DNA of 64,000 bases, from the NCBI RefSeq assembly GCF_001653795.1, contig NZ_CP011514.1:2519715-2583714 (forward strand), in the 5' to 3' direction. The notes under the pieces were generated by a model. The model made no database searches. It had not been told where the DNA came from and worked only from the letters and a program-made list of their open reading frames with translations. The position numbers were made by a program, and so were the translations under genes. Source of the stretch: Mitsuaria sp. 7. GTDB lineage: Bacteria > Pseudomonadota > Gammaproteobacteria > Burkholderiales > Burkholderiaceae_C. Positions 17,903-28,180 of the stretch are shown here, piece by piece (positions within the stretch are counted from its first letter, which is position 1; every line of letters begins with the position of its first letter).

Positions 17903-18430
17903 TCAGGCGCGACGACGGCGCATGCTGAACGCGGCGGCAGCGAGCGCGATGCCGACCAACCCCAGCTGGCCCGGCTCCGGCACGTCGAGTGCCTCGACGC
18001 GCGACGCGACCATCGCGTCGCCGTTGCTGATGCCGCTGTAGTACGAGTCGACAACGCTCACGAAGGCCAGGTCGGCGCCGGCCGTCGGCAGGCGCCAGGA
18101 GACACCGATGAACAGGCTGTAGTTCGGGCTCGATCCGTCCATCAGCCAATCGTTCTGATAGCCGTCGCCGTTGGAGTCATAGGCGGCCTGACCGGTATAA
18201 GCCAACCACGTCCAGCTCAGCGTGCGGTTGGTCCATCCACCGCCGTTCAGCACGCCTTGCGTGTCGAGAATGCGGATGTAGTCGTCGCTGAAGGTGACGG
18301 TTCCGGTGTAGCGAGCCCCGGACGTGAAGTCCAGTTCGACCTGGCGCACAACGTTGGCTTGAGCAGCCAGAGTGAAGAGGCCGAGCGCGGCCACGGCTGC
18401 GAGCTTCGCAAGCCCACGGAACTTGATCAT
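17903..18430 (-). CDS. PEP-CTERM sorting domain protein
   Basis: 175 residues. It has a signal peptide (LAKLAAVAALGLFTLAAQA), a beta-rich middle with YDSNGDGYQNDW, and at the C-terminus the PEP-CTERM tag: VPEPGQLGLVGIALAAAAFSM followed by RRRR. The tag directs processing by an exosortase and is linked to exopolysaccharide-producing environmental bacteria. The middle matches no family I know. It is next to, but separately started from, the SGNH hydrolase gene. Confidence 0.92.
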   Translation of the reverse strand: MIKFRGLAKLAAVAALGLFTLAAQANVVRQVELDFTSGARYTGTVTFSDDYIRILDTQGVLNGGGWTNRTLSWTWLAYTGQAAYDSNGDGYQNDWLMDGSSPNYSLFIGVSWRLPTAGADLAFVSVVDSYYSGISNGDAMVASRVEALDVPEPGQLGLVGIALAAAAFSMRRRRA

Positions 18431-18695
18431 GTGATTCCCTCGATGGATCTTTGTTGTCGTATCCGGCGCCCGCTCAAGAGCGCCTTCCGGAACACTGAAA
18501 GCGAGTTTCATGCCAAATTAGGGATTGCGGTGCCGAGTGCCTTGTGAGGCAAGGACTTGCACGTGACCGTCGCCGGCCCCGCCTCGAATTACTCTTCGAT
18601 CTGTAAAAAATCTCGACGCCGCCACCCTCTCAGCGCTCCGCGCCAGGCAACGACGCTTCTCATCACCGCTTGAAACAACTTACCGGGAGGGCCCC
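18431..18695. other. Intergenic region, no gene seen
   Basis: 265 bases between divergent genes, more A/T-rich near 18590-18615 (CTGTAAAAAATCTCG), probably holding promoters for both sides. Nothing else recognised. Confidence 0.5.
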
Positions 18696-18998
18696 TTGGC
18701 ACTCGATGACCTGAGCCCACCTCAACGCGCGCTCGCCGAATTCATGTCCGATCTTTCGGAGCGCGCCTACGCCGCGGGCTGGCTGGCGGACATCGAGATC
18801 GAACTCTGGCGAGCCCTGCATTCCCCGGCGTATCGCGGCGGCCGGCTCCGCCTGTCGCTGGAAGACGTTCACGCGCTTGAATCACTGAGCACCGCATGCG
18901 GCGGGTGGATCTTCTTCGACGGCGAACTCGAAGAGACCTTCGTGCCCATGGAGGAATGGATCGTCAAGCACCCCATCTCATCGATCCCGGGTCGATGA
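18696..18998 (+). CDS. Hypothetical protein, 100 residues
   Basis: An acidic soluble protein with no signal peptide or recognised domain. The start is a TTG, supported by CGGGAGG five bases ahead and by the absence of a usable in-frame ATG. Segments such as IEIELWRALHSPAYRGG, LSLEDVHALESLSTACGGWIFF and FVPMEEWIVKHP suggest a compact alpha/beta fold like that of many small immunity-type or SMI1-like proteins. That is only an impression. The base composition is normal for the window. Confidence 0.65.
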   Translation: MALDDLSPPQRALAEFMSDLSERAYAAGWLADIEIELWRALHSPAYRGGRLRLSLEDVHALESLSTACGGWIFFDGELEETFVPMEEWIVKHPISSIPGR

Positions 18999-19016
18999 GC
19001 CTCGGCCTCTCCTCAA

Positions 19017-19301
19017 TCAATCATCGACATCCGGCAGGCTGGGCAGCTCCAGGTTCTCGTGCGCGTTGAGCCACTCGCTACCGGCCACAGCCTCCGCGCG
19101 ATCCGCATCGCCCAATCTCCTGGCCGCGAGGAGCGCGATCAGCGCGGAGAAGCTGCCGATCGCGTAGCAGCCGAATCGCTCCAGGCCGGTGGCTTGCATC
19201 GGGAACAGATCCACCAGGCACAGCACCAGCACGAAGGCAGCCGCGGCAAACACGCGCTTCCAACGTCGCTCAGATCGTTCCAGTTCCCGCAGGGTCTTCA
19301 T
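19017..19301 (-). CDS. Small membrane protein of unknown function
   Basis: 94 residues with two hydrophobic helices (FAAAAFVLVLCLVDLF and CYAIGSFSALIALLAA) between a basic N-terminus and an acidic tail (LELPSLPDVDD). No family recognised. It is convergent with the preceding 100-residue gene and separated from the metallophosphoesterase by a divergent gap. Confidence 0.55.
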   Translation of the reverse strand: MKTLRELERSERRWKRVFAAAAFVLVLCLVDLFPMQATGLERFGCYAIGSFSALIALLAARRLGDADRAEAVAGSEWLNAHENLELPSLPDVDD

Positions 19302-19400
19302 GCGCGGCAGCTCCAGAGTCGGCCCGGATCATAGGGGCACGGCGGATCCGTCGATACTGCCCCCTCCCTCTCCGCTCCACGACGTCACCGACGCCTTTCG

Positions 19401-20267
19401 ATGCTGCTGTCCGCGCTCCGCAAGCTCTTCAAGTTCCTGCTCTTCGTTCTGCTCGCCCTCGCCTTGCTGGCGGTCTGGGGCTTCCTGATCGAGCCGCGCT
19501 GGGTGGCCCGCCGCGACATCCCCGTGCAGGTCGCCAACTGGCGCGGACCTCCGGGACTGAAGGTCGTGGTCGCTTCCGACTGGCACATCGCGCACGAGTT
19601 CAAGCGCGTCATGACCATGGCCCGCGCCAACGCCATCGTCGACGAGATCAACGCCGCCAAGCCCGACGTCGTGCTGCTGCCCGGCGACTTCATCTCCGGC
19701 CGCGGCGAGGACGGCACCACGCCGGAAGACGTGGCCGCCGTGCTCGGCCGGCTGCGCGCCACGCACGGCGTGTACGCGGTGCTGGGCAATCACGACTGGT
19801 GGACGGACGGCCCCCGGTTCAGTCACGCGCTGAGCGCGGCCGGCATCCGGGTGCTGCTCAACGAAGCGGTGCCGCTGCCCGGCACCGACGTGTGGGTGCT
19901 GGGCATCGGGGACAGGACGTCGATGCAGAGCGACCCGGTCCGCGCCGCGCGCCAGTTGCCCGCCGGCGCCCAGGCGTTGACGCTGATGCATGACCCGGCC
20001 AGCGCGCGCGCCCTGCCGCCGGTGCCAGGCCTTGCCGTGGCCGCGCACACGCACGGGGGTCAGGTCTGGATCCCCTTCCACGGCTCCGCCGTCGCCCCCC
20101 ACGGCTGGCCCAAGGACAAGACCCACGGCTGGGTCGACATCGGCGGCCGGCCCGTCTACATCACCAGCGGCCTGGGCGTCAGCATCTATCCCATCCGCAT
20201 CAACATGCGGCCGGAGTGGGTGATGTTCACCATCGGCACTCAGCCTGGGCAGCAAGGCCCGCGATAG
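19401..20267 (+). CDS. Membrane-anchored metallophosphoesterase
   Basis: 288 residues. One N-terminal transmembrane helix (about 10-30) is followed by a calcineurin-like domain with its metal-binding motifs in order: SDWHI, GDFISG, GNHDWW, a lone His in LMHDPAS, and AHTHGGQ. This is the YkuE/YaeI-like group of membrane phosphodiesterases, some of which act on UDP-diacylglucosamine or related lipids. The substrate is not clear here. The start at 19401 places the anchor helix directly at the N-terminus. Confidence 0.9.
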   Translation: MLLSALRKLFKFLLFVLLALALLAVWGFLIEPRWVARRDIPVQVANWRGPPGLKVVVASDWHIAHEFKRVMTMARANAIVDEINAAKPDVVLLPGDFISGRGEDGTTPEDVAAVLGRLRATHGVYAVLGNHDWWTDGPRFSHALSAAGIRVLLNEAVPLPGTDVWVLGIGDRTSMQSDPVRAARQLPAGAQALTLMHDPASARALPPVPGLAVAAHTHGGQVWIPFHGSAVAPHGWPKDKTHGWVDIGGRPVYITSGLGVSIYPIRINMRPEWVMFTIGTQPGQQGPR

Positions 20268-20284
20268 AGGACCGACGTCGGCCC

Positions 20285-20881
20285 TCAGCCGCCCCGGAGC
20301 TCGGTCTTGCGCTCGATGATCCGGGAGACCAGTCCGTAGTCGACGGCTTCCTCGGCCGAGAGCCAGCGGTCGCGCCCGATGTCCTCGAGCACCACCTCCA
20401 GCGGCTTGCCCGTTTCGCGCGCGATCGTCCCCGCGATGCGCTCCCTCGCCTTGACGATCTCGCGCGCCTGGATGGCGATGTCGCTCGCCGGCCCGCCGGC
20501 GCCGCCGCTGGGCTGGTGGATCAGGAAGCGGGTGTTGGGCAGGCAGTAGCGGCGCTCGCGCGGTACGGAGAGGTACAGGTGGGTGGCGGCGCTGCCCACC
20601 CAGCCGGTGCCGATCATGTTCACCGGCGCGGCGATGAAACGCACGATGTCGTGGATCGCGTCGCCGGACTCGAGGTGCCCGCCCGGCGAGCTCACCAGCA
20701 CGTCGATCGGGTCGGCGCTCTCGGCGTCCAGCGCGATGAGGCGGCGCGTCACGTCGGCGGCCAGCACGTCGGTGACGGTGCCGAAGATCAGCAGCGTGCG
20801 GGCCTTGAAGGCCTTCTCCTCCAGGTAGGAGGTGCGCGGCTCGGTGGCGGCGGACGGGGCGGCAGGGGTCGGATGCTCCAT
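20285..20881 (-). CDS. ClpP-type serine protease (second, divergent paralogue)
   Basis: 198 residues with the ClpP fold: FGTVTD, VLVSSPGGHLESGDAIHD, the nucleophile in GSAA (S97), RFLIHQPSGG (H122) and RDRWLSAEEAVDYGLV (D171). The catalytic residues therefore occupy the same numbers as in the E. coli enzyme. The serine context GWVGSAATH differs from the usual ASMGA. No clpX lies nearby, so this is probably an accessory ClpP and not the housekeeping copy. It is divergent from a sigma factor gene 110 bases away. Confidence 0.88.
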   Translation of the reverse strand: MEHPTPAAPSAATEPRTSYLEEKAFKARTLLIFGTVTDVLAADVTRRLIALDAESADPIDVLVSSPGGHLESGDAIHDIVRFIAAPVNMIGTGWVGSAATHLYLSVPRERRYCLPNTRFLIHQPSGGAGGPASDIAIQAREIVKARERIAGTIARETGKPLEVVLEDIGRDRWLSAEEAVDYGLVSRIIERKTELRGG

Positions 20882-20991
20882 GGATCAGGTCCTGGTGGTT
20901 GAACTCCTGCCTTGACGAACGAGCGGCGCCGCGCGTGACACCGACACCGACGCCGCCAACCCTGCGTGACCGCCTGTGGCACGCTCTCCCC

Positions 20992-21807
20992 ATGCACGAC
21001 GACAGCGCCCAGACCCTGATGAACGCCGACCGCCGCAGCCTCGTCCGCGCGGCCACCCGCCTGCTGGGGCCGTCCGAGGCCGAGGACGCCGTGCAGGACG
21101 CCTACGTCCGCGCGCTGGAGACCGATCCGACGGGGCTGAATGCCGCCCAGGCCTGGATGCTCACCGTCGTGCGCCATCTGGCCATCGATCGCCTGCGGCG
21201 GCGCGCGTGGATGCAGCAATGGGTGGAAGCGACGCAGGCCCAGGACTCGGGCTCGGCGTCCTCGCCGGCATCCACGGCGTTGATCTCCTCCACCGCCTCG
21301 ACGGCCCCTTCGGCCGAGACGGTGGCGACGCTGGCGGAGGAAGTGGCGCATGCGCTGCGACTGATGGCCGCGCACCTCACGCCGATGGAAGGTGCCGCCC
21401 TCCTCCTGCACGAGGTCTTCGAGGTCGAGCATGCGGAGATCGCGCACGCCAACGGTCAGTCCGAGGCCGCCAGCCGGCAGCGCCTGCGCCGTACGCTGGC
21501 GCGGCTGCGTCAGGCGGGCAGCGGATCCGCCGGAGCGGCTCCGCGGCATGCCGACGTCGAGCCGGATGCCGGTGAAGATGCCGTCTTCCGCCAATACCTC
21601 GACAGCCTGCGACTGCGCGATCCGCGATCGCTCTGGGCGATGCTGCGGCGGCCGCCGATCAGCGCGATGGCGCCGCGATCCGGCACCGCCACTGCCACCA
21701 CCGTCGCTGCCAGCGCGCCCGCCCCGTCGTCCAGCGTCGCCGCCTCCGGCGTCCTGCAGGTCGGCGGACAACTGGGGCTGGTGCTCACGCTGGACGGGGT
21801 CACCTAG
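20992..21807 (+). CDS. ECF-like RNA polymerase sigma factor, possibly cut short by a stop codon
   Basis: 271 residues. Region 2 is LLGPSEAEDAVQDAYVRALE followed by HLAIDRLRRRAW; region 4 is LTPMEGAALLLHEVFEVEHAEIAHANGQ with QRLRRTLARLR. A Ser/Ala-rich linker and a poorly conserved C-terminal extension follow, as in SigJ-type factors. The frame stays open after the TAG at 21805 for 22 more codons with normal codon use (CVLPLGVRQAREAPDEAYS), so a recent nonsense mutation at the end is possible. No anti-sigma gene is adjacent. Confidence 0.82.
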   Translation: MHDDSAQTLMNADRRSLVRAATRLLGPSEAEDAVQDAYVRALETDPTGLNAAQAWMLTVVRHLAIDRLRRRAWMQQWVEATQAQDSGSASSPASTALISSTASTAPSAETVATLAEEVAHALRLMAAHLTPMEGAALLLHEVFEVEHAEIAHANGQSEAASRQRLRRTLARLRQAGSGSAGAAPRHADVEPDAGEDAVFRQYLDSLRLRDPRSLWAMLRRPPISAMAPRSGTATATTVAASAPAPSSSVAASGVLQVGGQLGLVLTLDGVT

Positions 21808-21857
21808 TGCGTACTGCCGCTGGGCGTGCGACAGGCGCGGGAAGCCCCGGATGAGGC

Positions 21858-22553
21858 CTACTCGACGATCAACGTGTAGCTGACCGCCTGCGACATACGC
21901 GGCAGCGCGCCGCCGAAGTTCAGCGTGTGCCGGCCGCGCGGGAGCGGCTTCAGCATCACGTAGTAGCCGTTCGACGCGGACGGGAAGAGCCGCGCGCCGC
22001 TGGGATGCCGCGCCCAGGCGTTGAAGCATTCCGGGCTGGCCTGGCGGTGGCGGCGGAGATCGGCGTAGCGCACGCCGTCCACTTCCAGCACCAGCATCTC
22101 GGCGCCCTCGGTGATGCGTTCGGCGTCGCGCGTGACCTGCGCGCAGGTCGGCATGCCGGTGCGCGTCGGCGTGTACACGTAGTTGATCAGCGGGAAGAAC
22201 AGGTACTTGTCCGCCGGCACCCGGCAGGTGCGCACGGTGCGGGCCGTGCCGTAGGTCCCCGCGAGGAAGAACACGTCACCCGACTGGCGGTTGCCGCACT
22301 GGACGCCGGTCCGGTCGGCGACGGGACTGAGGTCGTCCTCGAAGGACATCGCCCACTCCCACCAGCGGCGCGACCACTCGCCCTGCGTCACCCAGCCCAC
22401 CTGCTCGTCCGGCCCCAGCAGCGGCGAAGCCGGCGCCGCCGCGGACGCGGGGGCCGCTGCGGTGTCCACCGTCTGCGCTTGAGCGCGGCCGCCGACCGCC
22501 ATCGTCAGACCCATCGTGACGGCCAGCAGCGCCGTCTTCCCTCGTGCGTTCAT
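21858..22553 (-). CDS. Secreted conserved hypothetical protein
   Basis: 231 residues with a signal peptide (TALLAVTMGLTMAVGGRAQA). The mature part contains WSRRWWEWAMSF, GVQCGNRQSGDVFFLAGT and RTCRVPADKYLFFPLINYVY, a pattern seen in a widespread family of exported bacterial proteins without known function. The C-terminus is beta-rich. The ATG at 22553 begins the signal peptide. Possible disulfide: one Cys in each of the GVQC and RTC segments. Confidence 0.75.
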   Translation of the reverse strand: MNARGKTALLAVTMGLTMAVGGRAQAQTVDTAAAPASAAAPASPLLGPDEQVGWVTQGEWSRRWWEWAMSFEDDLSPVADRTGVQCGNRQSGDVFFLAGTYGTARTVRTCRVPADKYLFFPLINYVYTPTRTGMPTCAQVTRDAERITEGAEMLVLEVDGVRYADLRRHRQASPECFNAWARHPSGARLFPSASNGYYVMLKPLPRGRHTLNFGGALPRMSQAVSYTLIVE

Positions 22554-22635
22554 CGTTCCGATCTCCCTTGAACCGGGGCGCATTCTCGCCGTGACGGACG
22601 ACCGCCCCGCATGACCTCCGCCACAATCCCGCTCC

Positions 22636-23151
22636 ATGAGCTTCGAACCCACCGCGCTGCTGGACATGTCCAGCCCCGAGGCCAAGCGCGCCTCATACGA
22701 CACGCTGGTCGCCCAGACCCAGGCCCTGCTGCATGGCGAACGCGACTGGCTCGCCAACCTGGCGCAGTTCTCCGCGCTGGTCTTCAACGCCGTCCCGACG
22801 CTGAACTGGGCCGGCTTCTACCTCGTCAATGCGAAGAACGACCAGGAGCTCGTGCTCGGTCCGTTCCAGGGCAAGGTCGCCTGCGTGCGCATCGCCTTCA
22901 GCCGCGGCGTCTGCGGCGCCTGCGCACGCACGCAGGAAGTCCAGCTCGTCGAGGACGTGCACGCCTTCCCCGGCCACATCGCCTGCGACGCGGCCTCGCG
23001 TTCGGAACTGGTGCTGCCGGTCGTCGCCGGCGGCACGCTGCGCGGCGTCTTCGACCTCGACAGCCCAGAGCCCGCGCGCTTCGACGCCATCGACGCCGAA
23101 GGTTTCCAGCGCGCGGTCGCCGTGCTGGTCGCCGGCACCGACTGGACCTGA
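22636..23151 (+). CDS. msrC: Free methionine-(R)-sulfoxide reductase, GAF domain
   Basis: 171 residues forming one GAF domain. Cysteines C83, C93 and C117 (in VACVRI, GVCGAC and HIACDAASRSE) match the three redox cysteines of E. coli fRMsr (84, 94, 118). WAGFYLV and LVLPVV are also typical. The enzyme reduces free methionine-R-sulfoxide in the cytoplasm using thioredoxin. The next gene starts six bases after its stop, so the two may be co-transcribed. Confidence 0.93.
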   Translation: MSFEPTALLDMSSPEAKRASYDTLVAQTQALLHGERDWLANLAQFSALVFNAVPTLNWAGFYLVNAKNDQELVLGPFQGKVACVRIAFSRGVCGACARTQEVQLVEDVHAFPGHIACDAASRSELVLPVVAGGTLRGVFDLDSPEPARFDAIDAEGFQRAVAVLVAGTDWT

Positions 23152-23156
23152 CCCCG

Positions 23157-25100
<1,944 letters not shown>

Positions 25101-25168
25101 CCGGCGGCCCTGACCGGGCAGAAGCGCCGGCTCTCGCCGAGCGCTCCGGAAGGGACGCCAGAAACGAC

Positions 25169-25191
25169 AACGGCCGCTAGAAGCGGCCGTT
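25169..25191 (+). terminator. Intrinsic terminator after cpdB
   Basis: AACGGCCGCT (25169-25178) pairs exactly with AGCGGCCGTT (25182-25191) around a three-base loop, followed by TGTCATT. It lies between convergent genes and may serve both. Confidence 0.75.
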
Positions 25192-25224
25192 TGTCATTGG
25201 GGCGGGATGTCCGTGTCGGAGCGA

Positions 25225-25530
25225 TCAGACGTGGATGTCGAGTAGCGCGCCCTCGGCCCGGATCTGCGTCTGCAGCACCCGCAGGTTGCCGACGAAGGCG
25301 TAGGTCGCGGACTTCTGTTCGACCATGTCGGCCGTCAGGTCGGCGCCCGGCTCCGGCAGCTTCTCGACCTTGGTCGTGACGCCGTTGCCGTCCTCGGCCG
25401 TCTGGGCCTCGATGCGCTCGCGGCGGTAGCCCGGCGTGGCCGCGTTGGCGACGTTGTTCGCCGAGGCGCGCAGGCGCTCGTTGGCGGCGGACATGCCGGA
25501 CAAGGCGGTCGACAGGCTGACGTTGGACAT
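25225..25530 (-). CDS. Orphan flagellar basal-body rod-like protein
   Basis: 101 residues. The start (SLSTALSGMSAANERLRASANNVANAATPGYRRE) is the N-terminal rod/hook motif shared by FlgB, FlgC, FlgE, FlgF, FlgG and FlgK. The end (MVEQKSATYAFVGNLRVLQTQ) resembles the C-terminal coiled-coil motif of the same proteins. The two are joined with only a short middle, so this is a minimal rod-type protein. No other flagellar gene lies in the window. A good sigma-28 promoter sits upstream, which supports expression with the flagellar regulon. Confidence 0.85.
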   Translation of the reverse strand: MSNVSLSTALSGMSAANERLRASANNVANAATPGYRRERIEAQTAEDGNGVTTKVEKLPEPGADLTADMVEQKSATYAFVGNLRVLQTQIRAEGALLDIHV

Positions 25531-25577
25531 GGCATTTTTCCCAGGTTCCCGGCCTCAAGCGACCAGGTATCCCGCCG

Positions 25578-25604
25578 TCTTCGGCACTTCCCAGCCGATC
25601 TTTA
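25578..25604 (-). promoter_or_regulatory. Sigma-28 (FliA) type promoter
   Basis: On the minus strand: TAAA (25604-25601), 15 bases, then GCCGAAGA (25585-25578). The FliA consensus is TAAA-N15-GCCGATAA, so the -35 core and spacing are exact and the -10 matches six of eight. Transcription would start near 25571, about 40 bases before the rod-like gene. Confidence 0.7.
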
Positions 25605-25797
25605 GGGCGATCTTCAGAAAAGAAATGGATTTCTCCCTCTTTTGTCCGGACCGCATCCGTCCGGGTTTCCCCTGAAAACGACGCCCGACGCCCCATCCCG
25701 GGGCGATTTCGCCACCAAACGCCCGGCCAACTACCTCCAAAGGGGAGTTCACCCACCCCGTAAGTGACGACCGCAGCGGCTGGCCACGGAGCCTTCA
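25605..25797. other. Intergenic region between flagellar-type and receptor genes
   Basis: The gap between the two divergent genes is 25531-25839. It holds the sigma-28 promoter on one side and the Fur-like site on the other. The remaining stretch includes the A-rich segment near 25614-25628 and shows no gene or repeat that I can support. Confidence 0.5.
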
Positions 25798-25819
25798 GAT
25801 AATGCGAAATATTCTTATC
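25798..25819 (+). promoter_or_regulatory. Probable Fur box
   Basis: GATAATGCGAAATATTCTTATC has the outer GATAAT and TTATC arms of the Fur consensus and an A/T-rich centre, 20 bases upstream of a siderophore-type receptor. Iron repression of that gene is the natural reading. Confidence 0.6.
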
Positions 25820-25839
25820 TGCGAATTCTTCTCAACGCC

Positions 25840-28098
25840 ATGTCGTCTGTCGTCGCCCTCCGCCCTGCCCTCGCGCCCCTGGCGCTCGCCCTGAGCGCTG
25901 CCCTCCATGGCGGCGCGTTCGCCCAGTCGGCGCCCCAGGCCACGGAAGCGGCGGCTTCCGCGGCGGCCTCCTCAGCCTCGGCGACCCAACTGCAGAAGGT
26001 CGTGGTCGAAGCCAGCGCGGACGCCTCGCGCGGCGGCCTGATCAAGTCCTATGCCGGGGGTCAGGTCGCGCGCGGTGGCCGGGTCGGCCTGCTCGGCAAC
26101 CAGGACATCATGAACACCCCGTTCAGCACGACGGCCTACACCAACGAGCTGATCCAGAACACGCAGGCGCACAGCGTCGGCGACGTGCTGCTGAACGATC
26201 CCGGTGTGCGCATCGCCCGCGGCTTCGGCAACTTCCAGGAGAGCTACTTCATCCGCGGCTTCATCCTGAACTCCGACAGCGTCGCCTACAACGGCCTGTA
26301 CGGCCTGCTGCCGCGCCAGTACATCTCGGCCGAGCTCTTCGAGCGCGTGGAGGTGCTGCGCGGCGCGTCGGCCTTCCTCAACGGCGCGACGCCCAACAGC
26401 GACGCCATCGGCGGCTCGATCAACCTGCTGCCCAAGCGCGCGCCCAGCCAGCCGCTCACGCAGATGACGGTGGGCACCGCCAGCGGCGGGCAGACCATCC
26501 TGGCGGTGGACGTGGCACGTCGTTTCGGCCCGGACAACGCCACCGGCGTGCGCGTCAACCTGGCCTCGCGCGCCGGCGACACCAGCGTCGACAAGGAAAG
26601 CGTCAACCTCGGCATGGCCTCGGTCGGCCTGGACTGGCGCGCCCGCGACGTGCGCCTGTCCGCCGACATCGGCTACCAGGACCACAAGCTCAAGCGCACC
26701 CGCACCAACGTCACGCTGGGCGCTGCCGTCTCCGCGGTGCCGAAGGCGCCGGACAGCGAGTCCAACTGGGCGCAGCCCTGGACCTATTCCAACGAGCGCG
26801 ACCTGTTCGGCACGCTGCGCGGCGAGGTCGATCTGGACCGATGGCTGGGCACCGGCTGGACCGCGTGGTTCGCCGCCGGCGCGCGCAGCAGCGACGAGGC
26901 CAACTCGCTGGCCAACCTGACGCTCACCAACGGCACCACCGGGGCCGGCACGACGTCCCGCTTCGACAACACCCGCGAGGACCGCGTCCGCACCGGCGAG
27001 GTCGGCGTGCGGGGCCTGCTGACCACGGGGCCGGTGAAGCACGAGCTGGTGGCCTCCGTGAACGCCTTCCGGTTGGACAAGCGCGCCGCCTTCGGCGTCT
27101 CCACCACGGCCACGCAGGTGCGGCTGATCCCGACCAACCTGTACGACGGCGGCGCGGCACCGCTGCCGACGCTGCTCTCCGTCAGCAACAAGCTGGACGA
27201 CCCCGCGACGACCGGCATGACGCGCCTGCGCAGCGCGGCGCTCGCGGACACGCTGGCGATGTTCGACGACACCCTGCGCCTGACCCTGGGGCTGCGCTAC
27301 CAGTCCATGGACATCCGCAGCTACGCGTACAACACCGGCGTGCCCGCGGCGCCCTACGACCTCAGCCGCACGAGCCCGATGGCGGGCGTCGTGTTCAAGC
27401 TCGGCAAGTCGTTCTCGGCCTACGCCAACTACATCGAAGGTCTGACACAAGGCGACACGGCGGGCGTGTCGGCCGGCCCATCGCTGCAAGGCACGATGCT
27501 GCCGCCGTACCAGTCGAAGCAGAAGGAAATCGGCCTGAAGTTCGACGGCGGCCGCCTCGGCGGCGGCATCGCGTTCTTCTCGACGGCCAAGCCGCGGTCG
27601 GTCGTGGTCACAAATGTGAGTTTCACCGCCGAAGGCGAGGATCGCCACCAGGGCATCGAGCTGAGCGCCTTCGGCGAGCCGATGCCCGGTCTGAAGCTGC
27701 TGGGCGGACTGACCTGGCTGGATGCCGAGCAGAAGAGCACCGGCGCCGCGACGACCGACGGCAAGCGCGTGATCGGCGTGCCGCGCACGATGCTGAACCT
27801 GGGCACCGAATGGAACGTCCCCGGCGTGCAAGGCCTGTCGCTGGATGCGCGGGTGATCGCCACCAGCAGCATGTACGCCAATGCGGCCAACACCTTGAGC
27901 GTGCCGGGATGGGGTCGCGTGGATCTCGGCGCGCGGTATGCGCTGGATGTCCGCGGCCACCTGGTGACGCTGCGGGCCCGTGTCGACAACGTGGCGGACC
28001 GCAGCTACTGGGCGTCCTCGGGCGGCTTCCCGGGCAGCGGCTACCTTGTGCTGGGCACGCCGCGCACGGTCAGCGTGAACGCGTCGTTCGAGTACTGA
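25840..28098 (+). CDS. TonB-dependent siderophore receptor (FhuA/FcuA-like)
   Basis: 752 residues. After a signal peptide ending near AFAQ and an Ala-rich linker comes the plug domain: TPFSTTAYTNELIQNTQ, VGDVLLNDPGVR, SYFIRGFILN and ERVEVLRGASAFLNG. The 22-strand barrel ends in VSVNASFEY. The plug wording is that of ferric-hydroxamate type receptors. A Fur-like site overlaps the promoter. No siderophore synthesis genes are adjacent, so it may take up siderophores made by other organisms. Confidence 0.93.
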   Translation: MSSVVALRPALAPLALALSAALHGGAFAQSAPQATEAAASAAASSASATQLQKVVVEASADASRGGLIKSYAGGQVARGGRVGLLGNQDIMNTPFSTTAYTNELIQNTQAHSVGDVLLNDPGVRIARGFGNFQESYFIRGFILNSDSVAYNGLYGLLPRQYISAELFERVEVLRGASAFLNGATPNSDAIGGSINLLPKRAPSQPLTQMTVGTASGGQTILAVDVARRFGPDNATGVRVNLASRAGDTSVDKESVNLGMASVGLDWRARDVRLSADIGYQDHKLKRTRTNVTLGAAVSAVPKAPDSESNWAQPWTYSNERDLFGTLRGEVDLDRWLGTGWTAWFAAGARSSDEANSLANLTLTNGTTGAGTTSRFDNTREDRVRTGEVGVRGLLTTGPVKHELVASVNAFRLDKRAAFGVSTTATQVRLIPTNLYDGGAAPLPTLLSVSNKLDDPATTGMTRLRSAALADTLAMFDDTLRLTLGLRYQSMDIRSYAYNTGVPAAPYDLSRTSPMAGVVFKLGKSFSAYANYIEGLTQGDTAGVSAGPSLQGTMLPPYQSKQKEIGLKFDGGRLGGGIAFFSTAKPRSVVVTNVSFTAEGEDRHQGIELSAFGEPMPGLKLLGGLTWLDAEQKSTGAATTDGKRVIGVPRTMLNLGTEWNVPGVQGLSLDARVIATSSMYANAANTLSVPGWGRVDLGARYALDVRGHLVTLRARVDNVADRSYWASSGGFPGSGYLVLGTPRTVSVNASFEY

Positions 28099-28140
28099 GC
28101 CAGGCCGGTCTCGCGCACGCCACGGACCGCGTCTGGTGTT

Positions 28141-28168
28141 CTCCCTCTCCCGCAAGCGGGAGAGGGAG
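28141..28168. repeat. Palindromic intergenic element CTCTCCCGC-type
   Basis: CTCCCTCTCCCGC is followed by its exact complement GCGGGAGAGGGAG with AA between. Elements of this wording are scattered between genes in many proteobacteria. It lies between two convergent genes and may end both transcripts. Confidence 0.75.
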
Positions 28169-28180
28169 CAAGAAGGAGCC

